Below are positions 1 to 10,011 of a stretch of 33,852 nt of DNA, one piece after another. Under the pieces are notes generated by a model, which did no database searches, was not told the DNA's origin, and was given only the letters and a program-made list of their open reading frames with translations. A program made the position numbers and the translations under genes. The stretch's first letter is position 1. Each line of letters begins with the position of its first letter. Origin of the DNA: Roseovarius sp. (lineage in GTDB: Bacteria > Pseudomonadota > Alphaproteobacteria > Rhodobacterales > Rhodobacteraceae); the NCBI GenBank assembly GCA_024636515.1, contig JAGXGX010000082.1, forward strand, positions 1 through 33,852, in the 5' to 3' direction.

Positions 1-189
1 GACAGCATCTTTTGCCATGCTCGCGGCTTGGCGCTGCGGGACGTCAGTGCGCTGGGTTTTGCCATGGTCGGAACTCCGGATGTCACTGATCTACCTCATA
101 CCCGGCGCAGGCCAGCCATGCCAGCATTGCCGCATGCACCCCATGGTGCTATCTGCCCTTAAAATCTAATTTTCAAGGAGCCGATCGAG

Positions 190-1596
190 ATGGCACAGGA
201 CTATATCGTCAAAGACATTAACCTTGCCGCTTTTGGCCGCAAGGAACTGAACATCGCCGAGACTGAGATGCCGGGCCTGATGGCGCTGCGCGAGGAATTT
301 GGCGAAGCGCAGCCTTTGAGCGGTGCGCGCATCGTCGGCAGCCTTCATATGACGATCCAGACCGCCGTTCTAATCGAGACGCTGAATGCGCTGGGCGCTG
401 ATGTGCGCTGGGCCTCGTGCAATATCTTCTCCACGCAGGACCATGCAGCGGCGGCTATTGCCGAAGGCGGCACGCCAGTATTTGCGATCAAGGGCCAGAC
501 ATTGACCGAGCATTGGGATTACCTCGACCGGTCCTTTCAGTTCCCCGAAGATGAAAATGGCGGCGGCGCAAACTTGATCCTCGACGATGGCGGCGATGCG
601 ACGCTCTATGTGCTTTTGGGCGCGCGTGTCGAGGCGGGCGAGACGGATCTTATCGAAACACCCACCTCGGAAGAGGAAGAGGCCGTGTTCGCGCAAATCA
701 AGAAGCGTATGAAGGAGAGCCCCGGCTGGTTCACCAAAACCCGCGACGCGATCAAGGGCGTGTCGGAAGAGACGACAACAGGCGTTCACCGCCTCTATGA
801 TCTGCACAAGAAGGGCCAGTTGCCTTTCCCAGCGATCAACGTGAACGATTCGGTGACGAAGTCGAAGTTCGACAACAAGTATGGCTGCAAGGAATCGCTG
901 GTCGACGGTATCCGCCGTGCCACCGACACGATGATGGCTGGCAAGGTCGCGGTTGTCTTGGGCTACGGCGACGTCGGCAAAGGCTCGGCCGCGTCACTGG
1001 CGGGCGCCGGTGCGCGCGTTAAGGTGACTGAGGTCGATCCGATCTGCGCGCTTCAGGCTGCGATGGACGGGTTCGAGGTGGTCCTGCTGGAGGATGTGCT
1101 GGTCTCTGCCGACATCTTCATCACCACGACTGGCAACAAGGACGTGATCCGTATCGAGCACATGCGCGAGATGAAGGACATGGCGATCGTCGGCAACATC
1201 GGCCATTTCGACAATGAGATTCAGGTCGCCAACCTGAAAAATCACAAATGGACCAACATCAAAGAGCAGGTGGACATGATCGAGATGCCTTCGGGCAATC
1301 GTCTGATCCTGCTGTCCGAGGGGCGCCTGCTAAATCTTGGCAATGCGACTGGGCATCCCAGCTTTGTCATGTCAGCGAGCTTTACCAATCAGGTGCTTGC
1401 CCAGATCGAGTTGTGGAAGAACGGCGGGGAGTATGAAAATCAAGTTTATATCCTGCCCAAGTATCTGGACGAGAAGGTTGCGCGACTGCACTTGGACCGT
1501 ATCGGCGTGAAGCTGACGCCGCTATCGGCTGAGCAGGCGGCCTATATCGGCGTGACACCCGAAGGCCCGTTTAAGCCTGAGCATTACCGGTACTGA
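190..1596 (+). CDS. ahcY: Adenosylhomocysteinase (S-adenosyl-L-homocysteine hydrolase)
   Basis: 468-aa ORF with SAHase motifs ([42 protein letters not shown]-terminal KPEHYRY); SD aaggag upstream. Confidence 0.98.
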   Translation: MAQDYIVKDINLAAFGRKELNIAETEMPGLMALREEFGEAQPLSGARIVGSLHMTIQTAVLIETLNALGADVRWASCNIFSTQDHAAAAIAEGGTPVFAIKGQTLTEHWDYLDRSFQFPEDENGGGANLILDDGGDATLYVLLGARVEAGETDLIETPTSEEEEAVFAQIKKRMKESPGWFTKTRDAIKGVSEETTTGVHRLYDLHKKGQLPFPAINVNDSVTKSKFDNKYGCKESLVDGIRRATDTMMAGKVAVVLGYGDVGKGSAASLAGAGARVKVTEVDPICALQAAMDGFEVVLLEDVLVSADIFITTTGNKDVIRIEHMREMKDMAIVGNIGHFDNEIQVANLKNHKWTNIKEQVDMIEMPSGNRLILLSEGRLLNLGNATGHPSFVMSASFTNQVLAQIELWKNGGEYENQVYILPKYLDEKVARLHLDRIGVKLTPLSAEQAAYIGVTPEGPFKPEHYRY

Positions 1597-1635
1597 TTTA
1601 TCGTTAAAATAAGGGGAACCAACGGTTTTCCATTG

Positions 1636-1671
1636 AAACAGGCAGGCTCCTCAGCGGGATTCTGCCTGTTT
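1636..1671 (+). terminator. Terminator-like hairpin downstream of ahcY
   Basis: Perfect 10-bp inverted repeat AAACAGGCAG...CTGCCTGTTT with 16-nt loop; no extended U-tract. Confidence 0.5.
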
Positions 1672-1753
1672 GCGTTCCGGCTTTTCACTGCCGGGAACTA
1701 ACACCCTCTCGCATAGTTTTCCCTCCATAGCTTGTTGCTAAGGAGAAACCAAA

Positions 1754-2530
1754 ATGAAACTTAATAAACTCATGATGACGGCCGCCGCTACTGCAATGAT
1801 CGCGAGCGGTGCAATTGCACAAGATACAACTGCAACGACAGGCACCGATGCGACAATCGGCACTGACGTAGCCACCGACGCGCCAGCAATGGCGCCTCAG
1901 TTCACATCCATCAGCGAAATGACTGTGGGTGATCTGGTTGGCAAGAAAGTGTATGAGCCCAATGGCGATACCATCGGCGATATTGATTATATTGTTGGCG
2001 GCAGTGGCAGCGCAGATGCGGTGATTGGCATCGGCGGCTTCCTAGGCCTTGGTGAGTACACCGTTGCATTGCCACTGTCCGAATTCACCTATGATGCAGA
2101 ACAGCAGATGGTGAAACTGGACACGACGAAGGACGCTCTCAAAGAGCAGCCAGAATACGACGAGTCCGGCATTGAGAGCCTGCCAGATGAGACGCCGCTG
2201 GCCGATCTGATAGTCAGCGCAGACACGTCCGCCACCACATCGACAGCAGATGACGGCGCGATGAAGTCGGACGATGCCGCTGTCGAAGCTGACACAGCTG
2301 TCGAGGGTGATACCGCTATTGAAGGTGATGCCACTGTCGAGGGTGATGCCGCTGTTGAAGGTGACGCCACTATTGAGAGCGACACTGCTGTAGAGAGCGA
2401 CGATACCATGGCTGACGACTCTGCAGTCGATACCGAGACCTCGGGCGACGCATCTACGGACATGGACGCAACCACTTCGGACACAACCACCGAAGAAGGT
2501 GCAATGGACGAAGAAAAGAAAGCTGAGTAA
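1754..2530 (+). CDS. Exported PRC-barrel domain protein with acidic repetitive C-terminus
   Basis: N-terminal signal peptide (MKLNKLMMTAAATAMIASGAIAQ); PRC-barrel-like segment (ISEMTVGDLVGKKVYEPNGDTIGDIDYIVGG...); Asp/Glu/Thr/Ala-rich tail; SD aaggag. Confidence 0.8.
   Translation: MKLNKLMMTAAATAMIASGAIAQDTTATTGTDATIGTDVATDAPAMAPQFTSISEMTVGDLVGKKVYEPNGDTIGDIDYIVGGSGSADAVIGIGGFLGLGEYTVALPLSEFTYDAEQQMVKLDTTKDALKEQPEYDESGIESLPDETPLADLIVSADTSATTSTADDGAMKSDDAAVEADTAVEGDTAIEGDATVEGDAAVEGDATIESDTAVESDDTMADDSAVDTETSGDASTDMDATTSDTTTEEGAMDEEKKAE
2279..2404 (+). repeat. Seven 18-bp tandem units encoding hexapeptide [AT][VI]E[AGS]D[ATD]
   Basis: Direct reading: AVEADT-AVEGDT-AIEGDA-TVEGDA-AVEGDA-TIESDT-AVESDD. 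Confidence 0.85.
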
Positions 2531-2573
2531 GTATCAGCTTGCAAGCCGGGCGCGATAGCCTGACTTCATATGA

Positions 2574-2603
2574 CCCCCGGCCTCATTGGCTGGGGGTTTT
2601 TTT
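2574..2603 (+). terminator. Rho-independent terminator after the PRC-barrel gene
   Basis: CCCCCGGCC-TCATT-GGCTGGGGG stem followed by TTTTTTT. Confidence 0.85.
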
Positions 2604-2746
2604 GGCCCTATCCCAACTCATCTTAAAAGCGGTCGGTTTTTTTGTTGTTTAACTGAGCACACCCGATAGTCTTTGCACCGTGGCCGCAGCAGGTGGCTTG
2701 GGACATTGAAACGAGCGGGTATGCTTCCGCGAAAAGGAGATTTAAA

Positions 2747-3088
2747 ATGGGCAAACGTGATGATTTGATTGCACGCTATGCAGAAGACCTGAAGTCTAAG
2801 TGCGGCATGACGCCGGATATGGATCTGCTGACGAAGGTCACGATTGCCTGCGGGCCGTCGATTTATAACGCTGACGCGTCGACTGTTGCAGCCGGCCAGA
2901 CGGCTGAGCTGGAGACGGTTAAAGAGAATTTTCTGATCAAGAAATTAGGTCTCGCCGACGGCCCCGAGCTGATGGGCGGTATTCAGAAAGCGCTTGAGAC
3001 CTATGGCCGCGCCGAGCGGAACAAATACCGCGCGGTCGTCTACTATATGCTGACAAAGCATTTCGGCAAAGAAGCCGTTTACGGTTAA
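2747..3088 (+). CDS. DUF2853 family protein
   Basis: MGKRDDLIARYAEDLKSKCGMTPDMDLLTKV...; SD aaaaggaga just upstream of the ATG at 2747, so the upstream part of the 2693 ORF is probably non-coding. Confidence 0.8.
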   Translation: MGKRDDLIARYAEDLKSKCGMTPDMDLLTKVTIACGPSIYNADASTVAAGQTAELETVKENFLIKKLGLADGPELMGGIQKALETYGRAERNKYRAVVYYMLTKHFGKEAVYG

Positions 3089-3103
3089 TCAGGACTCGTT
3101 GTT

Positions 3104-3141
3104 ACGACGCCCGCCCGGTAGGTTGCCGTGGCGGGCGTCGT
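3104..3141 (+). terminator. Intergenic hairpin between the DUF2853 gene and folE2, possible terminator
   Basis: Perfect 12-bp inverted repeat ACGACGCCCGCC / GGCGGGCGTCGT with 14-nt loop; poor U-tract. Confidence 0.5.
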
Positions 3142-3212
3142 CGTTGGGCCATGGTAATCGTGGATGGAGCCCCTAAATTAAACGTGCAACCGCTAAGGCA
3201 GGGACCCGCATA

Positions 3213-4313
<1,101 letters not shown>

Positions 4314-4449
4314 TCAAAAAATGACTTATTTTCCAACCGGGTGAGCGGATTTCCGACCATATCGCGTGCGGGCCGCCATCCAGCTTGGCGACTCGTACAC
4401 GTCATGCGATAGTGTAGCTTGTGTAACCCTCTGCCAAGGGAGGCGAACG

Positions 4450-4722
4450 ATGAATCGCTCATGCAAACCTAACCACTATTCCGCAGTCGGGATCCAGATG
4501 ATGGGTCAGATGTTCGAGCAGCAGATGCGCATTGCGCATGCGCTCGGAATGGTGGCGATTGCGACCAATCCGCTGCTGGTGCGCGGGAATTCTACTTCGG
4601 CGCCCCGGACCACCCGTCCGATCTCTCAGATTGACGCGACTACCGCACGGCCAACCTATGCGCCGACCGCGATACGGCATATGCCGGGATATGTGAAGCA
4701 CACGCATTCTCTGCCTGTCTGA
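4450..4722 (+). CDS. Small hypothetical protein (about 90 aa)
   Basis: ATG at 4450 preceded by gggaggcg SD; MNRSCKPNHYSAVGIQMMGQMFEQQMRIAHALGMVAIATNPLL...; no family recognised. Confidence 0.5.
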   Translation: MNRSCKPNHYSAVGIQMMGQMFEQQMRIAHALGMVAIATNPLLVRGNSTSAPRTTRPISQIDATTARPTYAPTAIRHMPGYVKHTHSLPV

Positions 4723-4749
4723 TTAAGCGTTCAGATTAGTCTAAAGTAG

Positions 4750-4782
4750 TTCGGGCCATCCTTAAGAAAAGGACGGCCCGAA
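4750..4782. terminator. Convergent (bidirectional) terminator-like hairpin
   Basis: TTCGGGCCATCCTT...AAGGACGGCCCGAA, 14-bp stem with one mismatch, between convergent genes. Confidence 0.65.
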
Positions 4783-4811
4783 ATGTGTCGGATCAAGGTA
4801 ATTCACCCGCT

Positions 4812-5711
4812 TTAGCCGCGCCAGATCGTATCCACGAGCGGCGCTGCCAAATCGGGCGTTGCGGGCATTAGCGGTGGGCGCAGGTTCAGCCAGCGGTCGT
4901 CCCCCGTTTGCTGCGCCTTCAGCGCTTTGAGTGCTGGGATCAGCCCGCCCGAGAATACGGCGTCGCGGTGCGCGTCGATCTGAGGTCTCAGCGCCTCGGC
5001 GCCTGCCGTGTCGCCGGCGCGTGCGAGATCGTAAAGCTTGCGAATACCTGCCGCGTTGGAGTTGCAGCTGGCCGAGATGCAGCCCCCGCCGCCCAGCGCC
5101 ATAGCATCCAGCATCGCGCCCTCGCTACCCGGAAAGACGGAAATACCCGGGGCGGCCTCGATCACCGCGCGGGTGTTTTCCCACACACCAGAGCTGTCCT
5201 TAAGCGCTGTCACAACCTCGGGGAACGCTTGGTTGAGGCGCGCCGCCAACGCGGGCGTGAAGCCGATGCCGGCATATTGCGGGATGTGGTAGAGGCAGAT
5301 GGTCAGCGCGTCGCTGCCCACACTTTCAATCAGGGCGCTAAAGTAGCGGTACAGCCCCTCGTCGCTGGCAGTGACAAAGAAGAAGGGCGGCAGCGTCATG
5401 ACTGCCGTGCAGCCGACTTCGACAGCGTGGCGGCAGAGCGTCGCCGTCTCCTCCAGATTGCACAGGCCCGCCCCGGGGATCAGCTGATCGGCGCGCGCCG
5501 CGCCGCTGGACACGAGGAGCTCAACCATCCGCATCCGCTCGGCCACTGAATGGCTTAGTGCCTCGCTGGTGGTGCCAAAGGGCGACAGATAGTGCGAGCC
5601 CTCGGCCAAGCAGTGGGCCGCATGGGCGGTATAAAGATCATCTGCCACTGTAAAATCATCGTTGAAGGGCGTCAGCAGCGGCGTGACGATGCCGCTAAGT
5701 CTATCGGTCAT
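4812..5711 (-). CDS. DHDPS/N-acetylneuraminate lyase (DapA) superfamily protein, probably not a true DHDPS
   Basis: TIM-barrel Schiff-base lyase motifs (GTTSEALS, CLYHIPQYAG, ALKDSSG); several canonical DHDPS residues appear substituted. Confidence 0.85.
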   Translation of the reverse strand: MTDRLSGIVTPLLTPFNDDFTVADDLYTAHAAHCLAEGSHYLSPFGTTSEALSHSVAERMRMVELLVSSGAARADQLIPGAGLCNLEETATLCRHAVEVGCTAVMTLPPFFFVTASDEGLYRYFSALIESVGSDALTICLYHIPQYAGIGFTPALAARLNQAFPEVVTALKDSSGVWENTRAVIEAAPGISVFPGSEGAMLDAMALGGGGCISASCNSNAAGIRKLYDLARAGDTAGAEALRPQIDAHRDAVFSGGLIPALKALKAQQTGDDRWLNLRPPLMPATPDLAAPLVDTIWRG

Positions 5712-5730
5712 TTTGGCGTCTCCGAAGGGG

Positions 5731-6909
5731 TTACACCGTGTCCAGCGCCTGCCGGATATCGGCGATCAAGTCACCCTCATCCTCTATGCCCAGCGACAGA
5801 CGTACAAGCCCCGCCGTGATGCCCAGCGTCGCGCGCTGCGCCTCGGGCAGACGTTGATGCGTGGTGGTCGCCGGATGGGTGACGATGGATTTCGTATCGC
5901 CCAGATTGTTCGAAATCAGCACAATTTTGAGCGCGTTGAGAAAGCGGAACGCCTCGGGCTGGCCCGCCAGTTCCAGCGCGACGACGGTGCCACCCTTGCC
6001 CATCTGGCGCGTATTCAGATCATGCTGCGGGTGGCTGGCGTGGCCGGGATAGATAGCGCGCGCCAGCTTTGGGTGGCCTTGCAGCGCCTCAATCAGCGCC
6101 AGCGCTGTCGCGGCTTGCGCCCGCACGCGCAGATCCATCGTCTCCAGGCCCTTGAGCATGATCCATGCGGTGAAGGGCGACATGGAGCCGCCGGTATGTT
6201 TCATATAGGGCTCGACAGTGCCGCGAATGAACTCCCGCGTGCCAAGGATCACACCTCCGAGGGCGCGGCCCTGACCGTCAATATGTTTGGTCGCTGAATA
6301 GACGACGACATCGGCACCCTGACTAATTGCACGCGAAAAGACAGGCGTGGCAAAGACGTTGTCGACCACGACCAGCGCGCCGTGTGCATGGGCCAGCGTG
6401 GCCACCGCCTCGATATCGACGACCTCCAGCGTGGGATTGGCGATCGTCTCAAAAAAGACGGCGGTGGTATCCGGACGAATAGCCTGCTCCCATTGGTCCA
6501 GATCGGTCCCGTCGACAAATGTCACCTCAACGCCATAACGCGTCAGGATCTCGCTAAGCACGTATAGGCACGACCCGAAAAGCGCGCGCGCGGCGACCAC
6601 ATGATCGCCACCCTTTAGCATCGAAGTCAGGGCGCCCGACACGGCAGCCATGCCGCTGGCGGTGGCAAAGGCATCCTCGGCCCCCTCGATCATCGCAATG
6701 CGCTTTTCGAACATGGCGACGGTCGGGTTGCCATAGCGGGCATAGATGTATTCGTCCGGTCCAGTCTCGATAAACCGTGCCTCGGCGGCCTCGGCCGTGT
6801 CATAGACGAACCCTTGGGTCAGAAAGATCGCCTCGCTGACCTCGCCCCATTGGCTGCGCGCCGTGCCGCCATGCACCATCGCCGTGCGTGTGTTCCAGTC
6901 ATTTGTCAT
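5731..6909 (-). CDS. metZ: O-succinylhomoserine sulfhydrylase (Cys/Met metabolism PLP enzyme)
   Basis: 392 aa; PLP-binding SATKHIDGQGRALGG, TASGMAAV, ARYGNPTV; SD ggaggtcg upstream; preceded by a SAM-II riboswitch. Confidence 0.93.
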   Translation of the reverse strand: MTNDWNTRTAMVHGGTARSQWGEVSEAIFLTQGFVYDTAEAAEARFIETGPDEYIYARYGNPTVAMFEKRIAMIEGAEDAFATASGMAAVSGALTSMLKGGDHVVAARALFGSCLYVLSEILTRYGVEVTFVDGTDLDQWEQAIRPDTTAVFFETIANPTLEVVDIEAVATLAHAHGALVVVDNVFATPVFSRAISQGADVVVYSATKHIDGQGRALGGVILGTREFIRGTVEPYMKHTGGSMSPFTAWIMLKGLETMDLRVRAQAATALALIEALQGHPKLARAIYPGHASHPQHDLNTRQMGKGGTVVALELAGQPEAFRFLNALKIVLISNNLGDTKSIVTHPATTTHQRLPEAQRATLGITAGLVRLSLGIEDEGDLIADIRQALDTV

Positions 6910-6983
6910 ATGTCGACCTCCGGGGGCATGCGCCCCATAAAAACCCCGTGCCGGTCATGCGAAAAGGGGGGCCTTTCCCGTGA

Positions 6984-7034
6984 CCTTTTAGCGAATTATT
7001 TAACGTGGCCCGCAATCCGGTAACAAATCGCCAC
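6984..7034 (-). promoter_or_regulatory. SAM-II riboswitch upstream of metZ
   Basis: Minus strand reads GUGGC-GAUUUGUUACCGGAUUGCGG-GCCAC-GUUAAAUAAUUCGCUAAAAGG. It matches the SAM-II pseudoknot layout (P1, AUUGC loop element, GCUAAAAAGG 3' element). Confidence 0.88.
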
Positions 7035-7118
7035 GGAGGTTGGCTTACTCCCGCGCCCTGCTTGCGTCAACTGGGGGAGCCTCCGGCGGGGATATTTACC
7101 GCAAGAAGAATGGGGCCA

Positions 7119-7718
7119 TCATTCCTTGGGGTCAGAGCTATACTGGCTGAACAGTTTCGACTGCGTGATGAAGAAAACGAAGATCGCCGCCGTCAGGCCA
7201 AAGGTCTTGAAATAGACCCAAGTTTCCTCGGACTGGGTGCGCCAGATAATCTCGTTCAATATGGCGAGGCCGAAGAAGAACAGCATGAAGCGGCGGGTGA
7301 GAATCATCCAGCCTTCGCGCGTCAAGGGCAGCATCGTGTCCATGACGGTCTGTAGGTAGGATTTGCCCTGCAAGAGGCCCACGCCCAAGATGCCGCCAAA
7401 GAGCAGATAGATGATCGTTGGCTTCATCTTGAAAAATTTGGGATCATTGAACCAAATGCTGAGGCCGCCGAAGACGGTGATCAGGATCGCCGTCATTGCC
7501 TGCATTTTCGACAGATGGCCCGTCAGCGCCCAAAGGATGCCGATTGAGACCAAAAAGATGGGAATGAACCCTGCCGTGACGACGATGAACCCTTCGTATT
7601 CGGTGCCGCCGATGGTGAACACCCGGTCCTTGAGCCAGATATAGGCGACAAAGAATGCGAGGATCGGGCCAAATTCCAGCGCAGTTTTCAGGCCGCCATT
7701 GATCTTGCGTTCGTTCAT
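7119..7718 (-). CDS. yciB: Intracellular septation protein A / inner membrane protein YciB (IspZ)
   Basis: MNERKINGGLKTALEFGPILAFFVAYIW...; multi-TM; KPTIIYLLFGG and LNEIIWR motifs. Confidence 0.9.
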   Translation of the reverse strand: MNERKINGGLKTALEFGPILAFFVAYIWLKDRVFTIGGTEYEGFIVVTAGFIPIFLVSIGILWALTGHLSKMQAMTAILITVFGGLSIWFNDPKFFKMKPTIIYLLFGGILGVGLLQGKSYLQTVMDTMLPLTREGWMILTRRFMLFFFGLAILNEIIWRTQSEETWVYFKTFGLTAAIFVFFITQSKLFSQYSSDPKE

Positions 7719-7736
7719 GGTCTGCTCCTTCGGGCT

Positions 7737-8639
7737 TTAGCCGCCCATTTCAACGATGATGGCGCCGATGGCAATAAGCGACATCAGCGCAGTGCGCCGG
7801 GGACCGACAGTCTCGCCCAGAAACAGCCAGCCGATCAGAGCGGCAAAGACGGTTGACGTCTCGCGAAGGACTGCGGCCTCGCCGACGTTGCCAAGACGAG
7901 TGGCGAGCATGATCGCGCCGAACGAGAGCAGCGCGACGCCGCCGCCGATCACTCCGCGCAGCATCAGGGGGGCAATGCCTGGGCGCGCATCCATCCCGCG
8001 CCAACGGCGCAGCGCGACCACCGGCATGATCAGCCCGTCGATGAAAAAGAACCACGCGAGGAATGTGAATGGATTGGCAGTGGCGCGGATGCCGTAGGCG
8101 TCGAAAGTTGTATAGGCCGCGACCAGCAGTCCGGTCATCACCGCCAGCGTCAGCGCAGCAGGCAGCGTATCGCGCGCGGTGGTCAGGTACATCAGGTTGT
8201 AGGCGGCGAGCCCAAAGATGCCGCATAGCAGGACACTGACGCCGGCCCATTGCACCGCATTGAACGTCTCGCCAAAGATAAGGTAGGCGCCAATCACCGC
8301 AAAGAGCGGCCCGGTGCCACGCACCACGGGGTAGACAACCGTGAAAGCGCCGCGCGAATAGGCCATTGCCTGCAAAAATTTATAGACAGTATGGATCGCC
8401 CAGGCGCCTGCAAAGATTGCCCACATGTGCGGCTCGGGCCACGGCACGACCAATAGGGCAAAAGGCGCGGCCATGACCGCATAGCTGATATCGACCGCGC
8501 CGCGCGTCAGCCATGGATCGTGCCGCCCCTTTTGGATCGCGCCAAAGACGGCGTGCAGAATCGCTGCAAAGATAGCTAGCGCGAGGGCGAGGTGATGGCC
8601 GGATGGCGTGCCTTCTAGCGATATCAGCCAGTCGCTCAC
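7737..8639 (-). CDS. EamA/DMT-family transporter
   Basis: About 10 TM segments, EamA-type repeats (VVYPVVRGTGPLFAVIGAYLIFGE; AAVLRETSTVFAALIGWLFLGE); start overlaps the ftsY stop by 4 bp. Confidence 0.88.
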   Translation of the reverse strand: MSDWLISLEGTPSGHHLALALAIFAAILHAVFGAIQKGRHDPWLTRGAVDISYAVMAAPFALLVVPWPEPHMWAIFAGAWAIHTVYKFLQAMAYSRGAFTVVYPVVRGTGPLFAVIGAYLIFGETFNAVQWAGVSVLLCGIFGLAAYNLMYLTTARDTLPAALTLAVMTGLLVAAYTTFDAYGIRATANPFTFLAWFFFIDGLIMPVVALRRWRGMDARPGIAPLMLRGVIGGGVALLSFGAIMLATRLGNVGEAAVLRETSTVFAALIGWLFLGETVGPRRTALMSLIAIGAIIVEMGG

Positions 8640-9859
8640 TCCGTGTCGAGGCCGGTCAGGGCCGCCGCAAACTCCTCGGGATCGAAGGGGGCCAAATCAT
8701 CAATCTGCTCGCCCACGCCGATGGCGTGGATGGGCAGCCCGAACTTATCGGCCAGCGCCACTAGAACGCCGCCGCGCGCCGTTCCATCGAGTTTTGTCAT
8801 AACGAGGCCTGAGACGTCGGCCAGCTTCTGAAACGTCTCGACCTGGCTCAGGGCGTTCTGGCCGGTGGTGGCGTCCAGCACCAGCAGGGTGTTATGCGGC
8901 GCCGTCGGGTCCTTCTTGCGGATGACGCGGACGATCTTGGCCAGCTCCTCCATCAGGTCGGCGCGGTTTTGCAAGCGCCCGGCAGTGTCGATCATCAGCA
9001 GGTCGGTGCCGTCCCGTTCGGCCTGCGCCATCGCATCCCACGCGAGGCTTGCCGGATCGCTGCCCTCGGGGGCGGTCAGGACGGGTACGCCGGCGCGGTC
9101 GCCCCAGATTTGCAACTGCTCAACTGCGGCGGCGCGGAATGTATCGCCGGCGGCGATAACCACAGACTTGCCCGCCGCCTTGAATTGGCTGGCCAGTTTG
9201 CCGATGGTCGTCGTCTTGCCCGAGCCGTTGACGCCGACAACCAGCACCACCTGCGGTTTGCGAGGATATAGCGGCATGGGGCGTGCAACAGGCTCCATGA
9301 TGCGGGCGATTTCGCCTGCCAGAAGCTGCTTGATTTCGGTCGCGGACAGCCGCTTGCCCATGCGGCCCTCGGCCATGTTGGCAGTCACGCGCAGGGCTGT
9401 ATCGACACCCATATCGGCTGTAATCAACAACTCCTCCAACTGCTCCAGCATGTCGTCGTCCAGCACACGGCGCGGCGCGCGATCCTGCTCACCCCGGCCC
9501 AGTAGGCGGCCAAGTAGGCCACTACGCGGGGCGGTTTCTTGCGGCGCTGGATCGTCCAGAGGAATTTCCAGCGGTGTGGGTGTGGGCGCGGGACGCGATG
9601 GCGCAGTGGGAATCTCGACAGGGACCTCTGCGGGCAATTCGCTGATCGGAGGTGGGATTTCCTGCGGAATAGGTTCTGGCGCGACTTCAGGTGCAGGCGC
9701 AGGTTTGGGCTGCGTTTGCTGCTCAGCCTGCTCAACCTTTTCATCCAGCTGTGGCGGCGCGTCTGCGTCGCCGCCGTCCTGCATGATGGCATCTAGCCCT
9801 TCGTCCAGCTTGCTAGACGAATTGAACAGCCGATCCTTAAGTTTCTTGAAAAAGGCCAT
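8636..9859 (-). CDS. ftsY: Signal recognition particle receptor FtsY
   Basis: SRP GTPase motifs GVNGSGKTTTIGKLA, DTFRAAAVEQL, DTAGRLQ, TKLDGTARGG. Confidence 0.97.
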   Translation of the reverse strand: MAFFKKLKDRLFNSSSKLDEGLDAIMQDGGDADAPPQLDEKVEQAEQQTQPKPAPAPEVAPEPIPQEIPPPISELPAEVPVEIPTAPSRPAPTPTPLEIPLDDPAPQETAPRSGLLGRLLGRGEQDRAPRRVLDDDMLEQLEELLITADMGVDTALRVTANMAEGRMGKRLSATEIKQLLAGEIARIMEPVARPMPLYPRKPQVVLVVGVNGSGKTTTIGKLASQFKAAGKSVVIAAGDTFRAAAVEQLQIWGDRAGVPVLTAPEGSDPASLAWDAMAQAERDGTDLLMIDTAGRLQNRADLMEELAKIVRVIRKKDPTAPHNTLLVLDATTGQNALSQVETFQKLADVSGLVMTKLDGTARGGVLVALADKFGLPIHAIGVGEQIDDLAPFDPEEFAAALTGLDTE

Positions 9860-10011
9860 GGTGCCCTCATGTTATCTCACCACAACCATCTAGTCGCCTT
9901 GGCGTCCAGATGGAAGGGACCGGGCCGATCGCAGTATTTTCCATGATGTCGGCGCTCTGTTCATGTACTGCATGTACCAGTTGCGGCAAGGGCGCGAAAA
10001 GGAGCCGGTAG

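Noticed and set aside
1-189. SAH or SAM/SAH riboswitch upstream of ahcY
   Set aside because: I looked for the conserved SAH aptamer core and found no convincing match in the visible upstream sequence
1690-1720. GGAAC-N16-AGTT resembling an EcfG general-stress promoter upstream of the PRC-barrel gene
   Set aside because: Only a partial match (-10 expected CGTT), and many Rhodobacterales lack the EcfG/PhyR system; too weak to call
2089-2544. 151-aa minus-strand Ser/Val/Ala-repeat ORF
   Set aside because: Mirror translation of the acidic repeat in the PRC-barrel gene, which has signal peptide and SD on the + strand
3104-3212. Zur-type operator or riboswitch controlling folE2
   Set aside because: Only a strong hairpin is present; no AT-rich Zur-like palindrome or known aptamer seen
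7005-7355. 116-aa + strand ORF
   Set aside because: Overlaps the SAM-II riboswitch and the antisense of yciB; no recognisable domain
8865-9893. 342-aa + strand Ser-rich ORF
   Set aside because: Antisense to ftsY; composition typical of a frame-mirrored GC-rich gene
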